Positions 35,474 through 44,638 of a stretch of 64,000 nucleotides of DNA are shown in pieces. The stretch covers positions 1,042,001 to 1,106,000 of the forward strand of contig NZ_CP090003.1 of assembly GCF_021390195.1 (NCBI RefSeq). Reading direction: 5' to 3'. This stretch comes from Flagellimonas sp. CMM7 (GTDB taxonomy: Bacteria > Bacteroidota > Bacteroidia > Flavobacteriales > Flavobacteriaceae). Numbering within the stretch: the first letter of the stretch is position 1; each line of letters begins with the position of its first letter. A program made the translations under genes and the position numbers. The notes under the pieces are model-generated. The model worked only from the letters and a program-made list of their open reading frames with translations, had not been told where the DNA came from and searched no databases.

Positions 35474-37768
35474 TTACTCTCCCATTTTTGCTTTCTTCCG
35501 TTTCTCTCGCTCTTGGGCATCAATAACCGCTACAGCAGCCATATTAACCATTTCATCAACACTGGCACCAAGCTGCAAAATATGTGCTGATCTACGCAAG
35601 CCTACCATAATTGGACCAATAGACTCTGCATTGTTTAATCCTTTTAGAAGTTTGTACGTGATATTTGCCGAATCCAAATTAGGGAATATCAAAGTGTTTA
35701 CCTTTTTCCCCGCAAGCTTTGAAAACGGAAAATTGTTATGACATAATTCTTGGCTCAAAGCAAAATCCGTCTGAATTTCGCCATCAACCACCAACTCTGG
35801 ATTGCGCTCATGTAAAATCTTAACTGCTTCTCTCACTTTCTGTGCATTTGGATGGCTTGATGAACCGTAGTTGGCATATGACAACATGGCCATTACTGGA
35901 TTAAAGCCAAAGGTATTCGCAACATTTGCTGTCATTTGGGCTATTTCTGCCAAATCTTCCGCGCTTGGATCTACGTTGATAGAAGTATCCGCTAAAAACA
36001 GTGGGCCTCTTTCTGTAATCATAATGTTTACTGTGGAAGCATTTTTCACCCCTTTAGATCGACCCAACACTTCAAAAACAGGTTTTAGCACCTTCGGATA
36101 TGACCTGGAATATCCAGAAATCATTCCATCTGCATCACCTTCCTGAAGCATCATAGCACCAAAATAATTACGCTTACCCATGTTAACATTGGCGCTATAT
36201 TTGGTTTCTCCTTTTCGCTTTCTAGATTCCCATAATTTTAAAGCATATCTATTCCGCATATCCTTGGACTCATCTGAACGGGGATCTATAATTGGAACTT
36301 CTGCATCAAAATCCAGTTCTTTTTTAAGGCCTTCTATAGTCTCCTTGCTTCCTAACAATATTGGAATTGCAATACCTTCATCATGTACAATTTGTGCTGC
36401 TTTCATCACATCTAGTAATTCGGCCTCTGCAAAAACAATTCGTTTTGGATTCAATCGGGCTCGATTGTGCATCAAGCGCACTGCCTTGTTATCATTACCT
36501 GATCTCTGGTAGAGTTCTTCCTCGTATCTTTTCCAGTCTTGTATAGGTGCTTTGGCCACTCCACTGTCCATTGCCGCTTTGGCAACTGCCGGTGGAATTT
36601 TTGTAATTAACCTTGGATCAAAAGGTTTTGGAATTATGTAATCTTTGCCAAAAGCCAATCTTGTTGTGTCATATGCAATGTTAACCTGTTCCGGCACAGG
36701 CTCCCTCGTTAAATCTGCCAAAGCTCGAACAGCGGCCATCTTCATTTCTTCATTAATTTTTGTTGCCCGCACATCTAACGCACCTCTAAAAATGAATGGA
36801 AATCCTAAAACATTGTTTACCTGATTTGGATGATCAGATCTACCTGTGGCCATAATAACATCATCCCTTGTCTTACAAGCTATGTTGTATTCTATTTCCG
36901 GGTCAGGGTTTGCCATGGCAAAAACAATAGGATCCTTCGCCATTGATTTAAGCATTTCCGGGGTCATGATATTTGCGATGGACAGTCCTATAAAAACATC
37001 TGCATCTTTTAAAGCCTCGTCCAGTGTATCTATCTTTCTGTCTGAAGCAAATTCTAGCTTTTCTTTGGAAAGATTTTTCCGATCGCTTCGGATAACTCCT
37101 TTGCTATCCAGCATTACAATATTTTCGCTTCTAGCGCCAAATGCCTTATACAATCGTGTACAGGAAACAGCTGCAGCACCTGCCCCACTCACCACAATCT
37201 TAACTTCTTCTATTTTTTTATGGGTAATCTCCAAAGCATTTAAAAGCGCAGCGGCAGAAATAATTGCCGTTCCATGCTGATCATCATGCATTACCGGAAT
37301 ATCCAGTTCTTCTTTAAGCCTTCGTTCTATTTCAAATGCTTCCGGGGCCTTAATATCTTCTAAATTGATTCCTCCAAACGTTGGGGCAATGGTTTTTACG
37401 GTCTCCACAAACTTATCTACATCGGTGGTATCCAATTCTATATCCATTCCGTCGATATCCGCAAAAATCTTAAACAGAAGGCTTTTTCCTTCCATTACCG
37501 GTTTTGAGGCTTCAGGTCCTATATTTCCGAGTCCCAAAACTGCCGTACCGTTAGAAATTACCGCAACAATATTTCCTTTGGCCGTGTATTTATAAACGTC
37601 ATCCTTATTCTTTTCAATCTCCAAACAAGGCTCAGCAACCCCTGGCGAATAGGCAAGTGCCAAATCCCGCTGCGTTGCATACGGCTTGGTAGGAACAATT
37701 TTTATTTTACCTGGTTGGGGTTTAGCGTGGTATAATAATGCTTCCCGACGTTGTTGTTCTTTGTTCAT
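35474..37768 (-). CDS. maeB: NADP-dependent malic enzyme, MaeB type with phosphotransacetylase-like domain
   Basis: A 764-residue protein. The malic domain (about 1-430) has LALAYSPGVAEPCLEI, the nucleotide-binding VVSGAGAAAVSC and VFAMANPDPEI. The C-terminal half (about 430-764) is the PTA_PTB domain typical of MaeB, with MITERGPLFLADTSINVDPSAEDLA, a region usually used for allosteric control by acetyl-CoA. The enzyme oxidatively decarboxylates malate to pyruvate and makes NADPH. It is the first gene of maeB-ruvA-sprA. Confidence 0.95.
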   Translation of the reverse strand: MNKEQQRREALLYHAKPQPGKIKIVPTKPYATQRDLALAYSPGVAEPCLEIEKNKDDVYKYTAKGNIVAVISNGTAVLGLGNIGPEASKPVMEGKSLLFKIFADIDGMDIELDTTDVDKFVETVKTIAPTFGGINLEDIKAPEAFEIERRLKEELDIPVMHDDQHGTAIISAAALLNALEITHKKIEEVKIVVSGAGAAAVSCTRLYKAFGARSENIVMLDSKGVIRSDRKNLSKEKLEFASDRKIDTLDEALKDADVFIGLSIANIMTPEMLKSMAKDPIVFAMANPDPEIEYNIACKTRDDVIMATGRSDHPNQVNNVLGFPFIFRGALDVRATKINEEMKMAAVRALADLTREPVPEQVNIAYDTTRLAFGKDYIIPKPFDPRLITKIPPAVAKAAMDSGVAKAPIQDWKRYEEELYQRSGNDNKAVRLMHNRARLNPKRIVFAEAELLDVMKAAQIVHDEGIAIPILLGSKETIEGLKKELDFDAEVPIIDPRSDESKDMRNRYALKLWESRKRKGETKYSANVNMGKRNYFGAMMLQEGDADGMISGYSRSYPKVLKPVFEVLGRSKGVKNASTVNIMITERGPLFLADTSINVDPSAEDLAEIAQMTANVANTFGFNPVMAMLSYANYGSSSHPNAQKVREAVKILHERNPELVVDGEIQTDFALSQELCHNNFPFSKLAGKKVNTLIFPNLDSANITYKLLKGLNNAESIGPIMVGLRRSAHILQLGASVDEMVNMAAVAVIDAQEREKRKKAKMGE

Positions 37769-37869
37769 TTGTTACAATTGAAGCTGTAAAGATAATGGTA
37801 TTCCCTTGTAATGATGAAATACCAAATCCATTCTTAAGTTATGGTAAAAGTAATTTGAAAAAATACAGT

Positions 37870-39195
37870 TTATTCTTCTACAATGTCTGCAAGATTATCT
37901 TCTTTGGATACATTTAATCGCATTGCTAAAATTGATGCAATTACAAAGCAGGCTCCAGCAAATAAAATTGCATTTATGGAATTTCCGCCTAGAAAGTTTT
38001 TAAAAATAGGGCCAAATGTCAATGTTTGAATTCCCATTGGGATTACAATCATCATGTTTAAGATTCCCATATATACCCCTCTTCTTTCTTGGGGAACAAT
38101 CTTTGAAACCATGCTATACGGAATTCCCATCATAGCTGCCCATCCAATCCCAAACAATACCATAGGAATTAACACATACACTGGATCTGCAATGTTTGGT
38201 ATTGCGAACAATGCCAATGCAGTACCAAAAAGACTGAGAGCATATATCTTCTTTCCACCAAACTTCAGGGTCAATGGAACCAATATTAAAGCTACCACTG
38301 CTGTAACAACGTTATAGGTAGTACTCATTTTTGCTGCCTGCGCCGCTGCTTCAGAAGTATTATACCCCATTGTAGCTCTAAATAATGGGGTTATAAATTG
38401 CCAATAAACAAACAACGCATACCACTGAAATAGATAAACCGCCGAGAGCTTCCACATAAATTTTGGCATTTCTTTTACAGCATCTGCAATTTCAACAAAA
38501 GGTGTTTTAAAACGTTCTGCAAATGGGAGTGCCTTATGTCTGTTTATTTCTTTTAATTCTTCATCACCAGGTGGAATCTCTGGGGTTTTCAATACAGACC
38601 AGAGTATTGTTGTAATGGATAAAAATGAACCAATAAAAAAAGAATAATATAACCATTTGGGAATGGTTCCTTCAACTTCTTGCCCTCCTCCAAACCAATC
38701 TTGAAACAAAAAGATGGATGCATTGGCCAAGAGAATACCAGCACCTACAAACAAGCTCTGCATTTGGTATCCCATGCTCAATTGTTTGTCCGGTAATTTA
38801 TCTCCTACAAAAGCACGGTAAGGTTCCATAGCCATATTGTTCCCTACATCAAGAATCCATAACAAACCTACCGCGAACCATAAAGCTGGGCTAAGCGGGA
38901 AAGCAAATAGACATAGACTTCCTAAAATAGCGCCAATAAGAAAAAATGGTTTTCTTCTACCCCATCTTGCCGACCAGGTTTTATCGGAAATAGCGCCAAT
39001 CAATGGTTGAACGATTAAACCCGTTATGGGGCCCGCTATATTTAAAATGGGCAGTAATTCTTCTTCTGCCCCCAAGAAAAGAAAAATAGGGTTGATAGCG
39101 CTCTGCTGCAATCCAAAGCTATATTGAATGCCTAGAAATCCAACATTCATATTCCAAATCTGCCAAAAACTCAGTTCAGGTTTTTTAATTTTCAT
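37870..39195 (-). CDS. MFS transporter of the SLC45/GPH sugar-cation type
   Basis: A 441-residue protein with about 12 membrane helices. The N-terminal motifs WQIWNMNVGFLGIQYSFGLQQSAINPIFLFLGA and IGAISDKTWSARWGRRKPFFLIGA match the SLC45/sucrose-maltose type MFS of Bacteroidota. The motif RRGVYMGILNMMIVIP follows late in the chain. In this phylum these transporters usually sit in maltodextrin clusters with a LacI regulator and glycoside phosphorylases; here it is alone. A LacI-like operator sequence is found upstream at 39307-39323. The substrate (maltose, sucrose or similar) is inferred. Confidence 0.88.
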   Translation of the reverse strand: MKIKKPELSFWQIWNMNVGFLGIQYSFGLQQSAINPIFLFLGAEEELLPILNIAGPITGLIVQPLIGAISDKTWSARWGRRKPFFLIGAILGSLCLFAFPLSPALWFAVGLLWILDVGNNMAMEPYRAFVGDKLPDKQLSMGYQMQSLFVGAGILLANASIFLFQDWFGGGQEVEGTIPKWLYYSFFIGSFLSITTILWSVLKTPEIPPGDEELKEINRHKALPFAERFKTPFVEIADAVKEMPKFMWKLSAVYLFQWYALFVYWQFITPLFRATMGYNTSEAAAQAAKMSTTYNVVTAVVALILVPLTLKFGGKKIYALSLFGTALALFAIPNIADPVYVLIPMVLFGIGWAAMMGIPYSMVSKIVPQERRGVYMGILNMMIVIPMGIQTLTFGPIFKNFLGGNSINAILFAGACFVIASILAMRLNVSKEDNLADIVEE

Positions 39196-39244
39196 AGTTA
39201 GGTCAGTAGTTAAAAATTAGCTCCATAATGTCTTCTACATCTTA

Positions 39245-39277
39245 TCAATATACCGATTTCTTTGTTTTTATGACAAA
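39245..39277 (-). promoter_or_regulatory. weak promoter candidate of the MFS gene
   Basis: On the minus strand TTTG (39277-39274), a 21-base spacer and TATATTGA (39252-39245) sit about 50 bases before the ATG. The -7 element has two mismatches to TAnnTTTG. Confidence 0.3.
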
Positions 39278-39306
39278 AACCAGGGCTTAAAACAGTGAAA
39301 ATGACA

Positions 39307-39323
39307 ACGCAAACGATTTCGCT
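39307..39323. promoter_or_regulatory. LacI-type operator-like sequence
   Basis: The imperfect palindrome ACGCAAACGATTTCGCT has the GCAAA-CG-TTTCGC character of LacI-family sites. It lies 112-128 bases upstream of the MFS ATG and just upstream of its weak promoter candidate. Only some arm positions pair, so this is tentative. Confidence 0.35.
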
Positions 39324-39333
39324 AAACAAAAAT

Positions 39334-40281
39334 CTATTTAAGGAATTTAATATTCCGTTGCAAACCTGAGAATTTGGTTCGCTTTACCGCAGATTTTTTG
39401 AAGATTTTTTTGAACACATCTTCGGTAATTTCCTCCCAATCTTTTTTGGACATGGACAGTAGTTCTGGATTTGGATTGAATAATGGCTCAGCATGTGGTT
39501 TTGAAAATTTATTCCAGGGACAAACATCCTGACAAACATCACAACCAAACATCCAATCCTCCAATTTCCCCTGGAACTCATTAGGAATTTCATTTTTTAA
39601 TTCTATGGTAAAATAGGAAATACATTTACTTCCATCCACAACATAAGGGGCAACAATTGCTTCTGTTGGGCAGGCATCAATACAGGCGGTACAAGTGCCG
39701 CAATGATCCGTGACTGGAGTATCATAATCCAGTTCCAAATCCACAATCAACTCAGCAATGAAGTAAAACGACCCTACTTGTTGTGTTAGCAAATTACTGT
39801 GTTTACCTATCCAACCTAAGCCGCTTTTTGCCGCCCACGCTTTATCTAAAACTGGAGCAGAATCTACAAATGCTCTTCCGTGAACTTCCCCGATTTCGTC
39901 TTGAATAAAATGCAAAAGGGATTTGAGTTTATCTTTTATCACAAAATGATAATCTGTGCCATAGGCATACTTAGACACCTTATAGGTGTTCTTTATTTGA
40001 TTCTGCTCTGGAAAATAATTGAGCAACAATGAAATTACCGATTTTGAACCCTCAACCAATTTAGTGGGATCTAACCGCTTGTCAAAATGGTTTTCCATAT
40101 ACTGCATCTCACCATGCATATTTTGGTTAAGCCATTTTTCCAATCTTGGTGCTTCTTCTTCTAAAAATTCAGCTTTGGAAACCCCACAAGACAAAAAACC
40201 GAGGCGTTTGGCTTCGGTTTTAATTAGTTCAGTATAATTAGTTTTTGTTATCAAATTAAAATAACCCTCCTTGGGTTCCAT
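39334..40281 (-). CDS. queG: epoxyqueuosine reductase QueG
   Basis: A 315-residue protein. The cobalamin-binding N-terminal domain is followed by [27 protein letters not shown], and two 4Fe-4S motifs, [16 protein letters not shown] and [11 protein letters not shown]. It reduces epoxyqueuosine to queuosine in tRNA anticodon position 34. Family length is normal, without the extra HEAT-like tail seen in longer forms. The chosen start overlaps the ruvB end by 26 bases; a start inside the overlap cannot be excluded, since no later ATG lies near the N-terminus. Confidence 0.95.
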   Translation of the reverse strand: MEPKEGYFNLITKTNYTELIKTEAKRLGFLSCGVSKAEFLEEEAPRLEKWLNQNMHGEMQYMENHFDKRLDPTKLVEGSKSVISLLLNYFPEQNQIKNTYKVSKYAYGTDYHFVIKDKLKSLLHFIQDEIGEVHGRAFVDSAPVLDKAWAAKSGLGWIGKHSNLLTQQVGSFYFIAELIVDLELDYDTPVTDHCGTCTACIDACPTEAIVAPYVVDGSKCISYFTIELKNEIPNEFQGKLEDWMFGCDVCQDVCPWNKFSKPHAEPLFNPNPELLSMSKKDWEEITEDVFKKIFKKSAVKRTKFSGLQRNIKFLK

Positions 40282-41278
40282 CTTTCAACCTACCCAAATG
40301 CTTGTATGCAAGCTCGGTGACCTCACGACCTCTTGGGGTGCGCATAATAAAGCCTTGTTGAATTAAAAAAGGCTCGTACACTTCTTCAATGGTTTCTGCA
40401 CTTTCTGAAACTGCGGTAGCCAAAGTTGTAATGCCAACTGGACCTCCCTTAAATTTATCAATAATGGTAATTAAGATTTTATTGTCCATTTCATCCAGTC
40501 CATGGGCATCTACATTTAAGGCCTTCAAACTAAACTTTGAAATATCCATATCTATATTTCCATTACCCTTTATTTGGGCAAAATCTCGTACTCTTCTTAA
40601 AAGAGCATTGCAAATTCTTGGAGTTCCCCTACTTCTACCAGCAATCTCAATAGCTGCTTCATTGGTAATGGGCACTTTCAAAATCTCAGCACTTCGTTCT
40701 ACAATGGTCGACAATAACTCTGTATTGTAATATTGTAATCTACTTTGTATACCAAATCGAGCTCTCATTGGTGCCGTTAACAATCCTGAACGCGTGGTAG
40801 CTCCGATCAATGTAAATGGACTTAGATTGATTTGAACTGTTCTGGCGTTCGGTCCTGTTTCAATCATGATATCAATCTTATAATCCTCCATAGCGGAATA
40901 CAAGTATTCTTCCACAATGGGACTTAAACGATGAATCTCATCTATAAACAATACATCCCGTTCTTCAAGATTGGTCAAAAGGCCTGCCAAATCTCCCGGT
41001 TTATCCAAAACCGGACCAGAGGTAATCTTAATTCCTACTCCCAGTTCATTTGCCAGAATATGAGCCAAGGTAGTTTTCCCCAATCCTGGTGGGCCATGGA
41101 ACAAAGTATGATCCAGAGCTTCACCACGAAGGTTAGCTGCCTGTACAAAAATCTTCAAATTCTCCAACACTTGCTCCTGACCAGTAAAGTCATCAAAAGT
41201 AATAGGTCGCAACGCTCTTTCAATGTCAAGCTCTTCTTGAGAAAAGCTCTCAGGTGTAGGGTCTAGATTTTCATTCAT
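40256..41278 (-). CDS. ruvB: Holliday junction branch migration ATPase RuvB
   Basis: A 340-residue AAA+ motor. The N-terminus is [21 protein letters not shown]; Walker A is [12 protein letters not shown], Walker B is [10 protein letters not shown], sensor 1 is LIGATTRSG, and the arginine finger region is MRARFGI. The C-terminal winged helix ends in YKHLG. It drives branch migration with RuvA. It is first in a two-gene unit with queG (26-base overlap). A -7 element lies only eight bases before the ATG. Confidence 0.97.
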   Translation of the reverse strand: MNENLDPTPESFSQEELDIERALRPITFDDFTGQEQVLENLKIFVQAANLRGEALDHTLFHGPPGLGKTTLAHILANELGVGIKITSGPVLDKPGDLAGLLTNLEERDVLFIDEIHRLSPIVEEYLYSAMEDYKIDIMIETGPNARTVQINLSPFTLIGATTRSGLLTAPMRARFGIQSRLQYYNTELLSTIVERSAEILKVPITNEAAIEIAGRSRGTPRICNALLRRVRDFAQIKGNGNIDMDISKFSLKALNVDAHGLDEMDNKILITIIDKFKGGPVGITTLATAVSESAETIEEVYEPFLIQQGFIMRTPRGREVTELAYKHLGRLKDGTQGGLF

Positions 41279-41285
41279 ATCCTAA

Positions 41286-41293
41286 CAAATATA
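41286..41293 (-). promoter_or_regulatory. predicted -7 element of ruvB
   Basis: TATATTTG on the minus strand ends eight bases before the ruvB ATG, so the transcript would be leaderless or nearly so. No -33 element at the right distance was seen. Confidence 0.4.
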
Positions 41294-41427
41294 GGTGAAA
41301 ACCAAATGTGCTAGAAACCATTTCCTCTAAAATGCTTACTGCTTAAGATTCAAATGTCAATCTTAAAAACTAAATCTTAAATTAGATACTTCTAAGAAAT
41401 AACACAATTTCTTCAACTAAGCGTTTT

Positions 41428-43692
41428 ATGGTGAAATCTGATTACTCAATAGGCATTTTACAGTACATCCCTTTTTTTTACGTCATCTGGTCAGATGATT
41501 TGCTTTCGGCTTCCGAAATAGCTGTTGTTAAAAAAACCATTGAACAAGATTCAGTTCTTAATTCTGATGAGAAAAATCTGCTCTCACAATGGTTGGATAG
41601 AGAAAACCCACCTATAGATGAAGAGTTTAAACAATGGAAACATACTATTACGAATTCCAATGTCAAGTTGATCGAAAGTGATACTTATCCGCTAGCATCA
41701 TTAAGTCAGCGTTTGGGGAATTTACATTGCGAGCGTTGCGATTTCAACGACCATTTAAAGCACATAGAAATAAACCTAGGGATACAACCCAATCATTACA
41801 ATCATTTGTTTGATGTCGAAGTTATTCATCATAAAACCTCAGATTTTTATGATTCCAAAGTGCTTGATGGTATTTTAAAAGGTTCGCACGCTAAAGCGGT
41901 TGATAATTTTAGGAGTTTCCTGAATCAACCCAGTTTTCATTGGGATGTTAAAAGAAACAAAGAAGATTTTAGGGGAAAAGTACTAGAACAAGTTCAGCTT
42001 CTAGGTACGAACGGTTATGGTGCCATGGCTTATGGTCCCGAATATGGGGGGACTGGCAACATGCCGGCATACGGAGCAATTTTTGAGCACCTCATGTTTA
42101 TTGATGGGAGCCTTGCTGTGAAATTTGGGGTTCAATTTGGACTTTTTGGTGGTAGTATTCAGAAGTTGGGCACTAAAAAACATCACGACCAATACTTGAC
42201 CGATACAGGGAAAGCAAAACTATTGGGCTGTTTTGCCATGACTGAAACAGGACATGGCTCTAATGTCAGAGGCATAAAGACCACTGCCACTTATGACCAA
42301 AAAACTGACTCTATTATTATTCATACACCAGGACCAAACGACAATAAAGAATATATAGGCAATGCTTTGCATTCATCCATGGCTTCCGTTTTTGCACAAT
42401 TGATCGTTGATGGAAAAAATGAAGGGGTACATGCTGTTTTGGTTCCAGTACGCGATAAAAACAATACCGTATTGGAAGGAATTATCATTGAGGACAATGG
42501 ATACAAACTTGGTTTAAATGGTGTGGATAATGGAAAGATTTGGTTTGACCAAGTCAAAGTTCCTCGTGAAAATTTACTGAATGAATTTGGTGAAATCAGG
42601 GATGATGGCACCTATTCTTCAGCAATCAAGAATCCGAACAAACGATTTTTCACCATGCTCGGCACTTTGGTCGGTGGTCGTATCTGCGTGGCAAAAGGGG
42701 GCGTCGGTGGCGCAAAAATGGCATTGACCATTGCAGTTAAGCACGCATTGAACAGAAGACAGTTTAATGACAGTGTTAAGATTCAAGAAGATCTTATTAT
42801 GGATTACCCTACACATCAATTACGACTGACCCCCGCAATTGCAAGCGCATATGTGTATCATGTGACTTTAGAGGAGATGATGAAACGATATAGTGATGAT
42901 TCTCAACCTGATAAAAGAAAAGTTGAAACTCAAGTGGCTGGTCTTAAATCCATCATAACCTGGTTTGCAAATGACACCATTCAAGAGTGCAGGGAAGCTT
43001 GCGGCGGAAAAGGATATTTGTTGGAAAATAGAATTGCCGACCTAAAAGGGGATGTGGACATATTCACCACTTTTGAAGGAGACAACAACGTTTTATTACA
43101 ATTGGCAGCAAAGGGAGTTTTATCAGACTTTAAAGCAGAGTTTAATAGTGCCGGATTTACTTCAGTTTTAAAATTGTTACGAAGCCAACTCGCCGATAAG
43201 TTAAGCACTATTAATCCCATTTATTCCAACAAAGTGGACAAGGAACATCTATATAATCCTAAATTTCACAAACATGCGTTTAATTATAGAACCCGTAGAC
43301 TAACTTATACGCTGGCCATGCGAATAAGGAGTTATATAAAAAAGGGAATTCCTTCTTATCAAGCTTTTTTAAAAGTTCAGACTCACTTATTAGTCTTAGG
43401 GAAAGCCTATAGTGTAGAACTGGCGTATCATACGTTCAATGAATTCTGCACTTCTGTTGCAGATAAAAAACATAGGGTATTATTGGAAAAGTTAGGAACA
43501 CTTTATGCCCTGGACCAGCTTTACAATGATACTGGATGGTATCTGGAACAAGGATATTTTGGTGGAACAAAATCCAAGGCTATTAGACAAAGGGTGGAAC
43601 GTTTATCTACCGAACTACGACCGCACATTGAGGTATTGGTAGATGGTTTTGGAATTCCAGAGCATTGTATTACTGCTCCTATTGCCAAGTAA
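41428..43692 (+). CDS. acyl-CoA oxidase/dehydrogenase-family flavoprotein
   Basis: A 754-residue protein. It follows the peroxisomal acyl-CoA oxidase layout, with an N-terminal helical region, the FAD-binding beta domain with LGCFAMTETGHGSNVRGIKTTATYD, and a C-terminal four-helix part. The signature CREACGGKGYLLENRIADLKGDVDIFTTFEGDN includes the catalytic Glu of oxidases. It would oxidise acyl-CoA to trans-2-enoyl-CoA; whether electrons go to oxygen or to ETF cannot be told from sequence. It stands alone, divergent from ruvB and convergent with the head-GIN gene six bases away. Confidence 0.9.
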   Translation: MVKSDYSIGILQYIPFFYVIWSDDLLSASEIAVVKKTIEQDSVLNSDEKNLLSQWLDRENPPIDEEFKQWKHTITNSNVKLIESDTYPLASLSQRLGNLHCERCDFNDHLKHIEINLGIQPNHYNHLFDVEVIHHKTSDFYDSKVLDGILKGSHAKAVDNFRSFLNQPSFHWDVKRNKEDFRGKVLEQVQLLGTNGYGAMAYGPEYGGTGNMPAYGAIFEHLMFIDGSLAVKFGVQFGLFGGSIQKLGTKKHHDQYLTDTGKAKLLGCFAMTETGHGSNVRGIKTTATYDQKTDSIIIHTPGPNDNKEYIGNALHSSMASVFAQLIVDGKNEGVHAVLVPVRDKNNTVLEGIIIEDNGYKLGLNGVDNGKIWFDQVKVPRENLLNEFGEIRDDGTYSSAIKNPNKRFFTMLGTLVGGRICVAKGGVGGAKMALTIAVKHALNRRQFNDSVKIQEDLIMDYPTHQLRLTPAIASAYVYHVTLEEMMKRYSDDSQPDKRKVETQVAGLKSIITWFANDTIQECREACGGKGYLLENRIADLKGDVDIFTTFEGDNNVLLQLAAKGVLSDFKAEFNSAGFTSVLKLLRSQLADKLSTINPIYSNKVDKEHLYNPKFHKHAFNYRTRRLTYTLAMRIRSYIKKGIPSYQAFLKVQTHLLVLGKAYSVELAYHTFNEFCTSVADKKHRVLLEKLGTLYALDQLYNDTGWYLEQGYFGGTKSKAIRQRVERLSTELRPHIEVLVDGFGIPEHCITAPIAK

Positions 43693-43698
43693 ATAAGG

Positions 43699-44523
43699 TC
43701 ATTCTACTTTCTTGATCAATTGGACAGTATCCAAAAATTCGAGAACCGTAATTTTGGGGTTGCCATAGAGGTATATTCTGGAGTTTCCTTTGGCACTAAG
43801 CTCCAAATCTCTATAGGCATATATGCGGGCATTTGCAGCATTTTCCAACCTGGCCTTAATGATACCCACTTCCATTTTCTCACCCTTAAATTTTGCATTC
43901 CCTGTTAAGTCGATTTCTGTTCTATCGGAAGTACCTTCATAGGTCAAGGATCCATTTCCATCCAAATCCACCAAGCTTACTTCATTTACAGAATATATAT
44001 AGGCTTCAGCTCTATTATGTAGACCTATATTCAGTGAATCTACATCAACATTAAAATCTCCTTTGCTAGTATCTTCTAAATTAATGTCCATCACTGCTGC
44101 ATTTGCCTTAATGTCCAATCTTGCATCAGCAAACGCATCTATAAATAACTCATCGCTGCTGATAATATCGTTTGAAACAACACTGCCTTCTTTAACCGTA
44201 ATTGCTTTTAGCTCTGTATAATTTATGGTGATATCAAATTGCTTTTTGGCAGTAACAGCATAAAAAGAAGTTATTACCAATGTACTGTCCTCAACTTTAA
44301 ATTTTAAAATATCTATCAGATTATCATCAGCCACAATTTGGTATCCCGGGCCAAATGATTTTTTTAGTACGATGTCTAGATTATCATTAAGTTGAATTGC
44401 ATTAAAGGCAGGTAGTTCCTCGTTAACTTCGGTAACAATACGACTTCCCTTTACTTTAGGTTTGCGTTGCGCCATTAACGTGACATGACACAATAATAAA
44501 AGTAGTATTACAAGATTTTTCAC
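43699..44523 (-). CDS. exported head-GIN domain (DUF2807) protein
   Basis: About 274 residues from a GTG at 44523, which gives a signal peptide (MKNLVILLLLLCHVTLMAQ). The longer frame (to 44790) has no signal, runs through the oxidase terminator and overlaps ctaD, so it is rejected. The body is a DUF2807 right-handed beta-helix with ELPAFNAIQLNDNLDIVLKK and repeated short strands (ITVKEGSVVSN, LFIDAFADARLDIKANA, IDLTGNAKFKGE), ending AKGNSRIYLYGNPKI. Such proteins are common in Bacteroidota envelopes, with unknown function; adhesin-like surface roles are guesses. Confidence 0.85.
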   Translation of the reverse strand: MKNLVILLLLLCHVTLMAQRKPKVKGSRIVTEVNEELPAFNAIQLNDNLDIVLKKSFGPGYQIVADDNLIDILKFKVEDSTLVITSFYAVTAKKQFDITINYTELKAITVKEGSVVSNDIISSDELFIDAFADARLDIKANAAVMDINLEDTSKGDFNVDVDSLNIGLHNRAEAYIYSVNEVSLVDLDGNGSLTYEGTSDRTEIDLTGNAKFKGEKMEVGIIKARLENAANARIYAYRDLELSAKGNSRIYLYGNPKITVLEFLDTVQLIKKVE

Positions 44524-44594
44524 AAGTATTCGATTTAAGGTTATTAAAGATATTACAATTACGGGTAACAATTGCCGTACCAAAGTCTGTAAAC

Positions 44595-44619
44595 AAAAAA
44601 CCCATCCGAATGGGATGGG
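44595..44619 (-). terminator. terminator of the act-cox operon
   Basis: On the minus strand CCCATCC, loop CATTC, GGATGGG is followed by six T, starting 20 bases after the ctaD stop. It ends the eight-gene respiratory operon. Confidence 0.88.
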
Positions 44620-44638
44620 CTTTGTTTTATTTTGAAGC

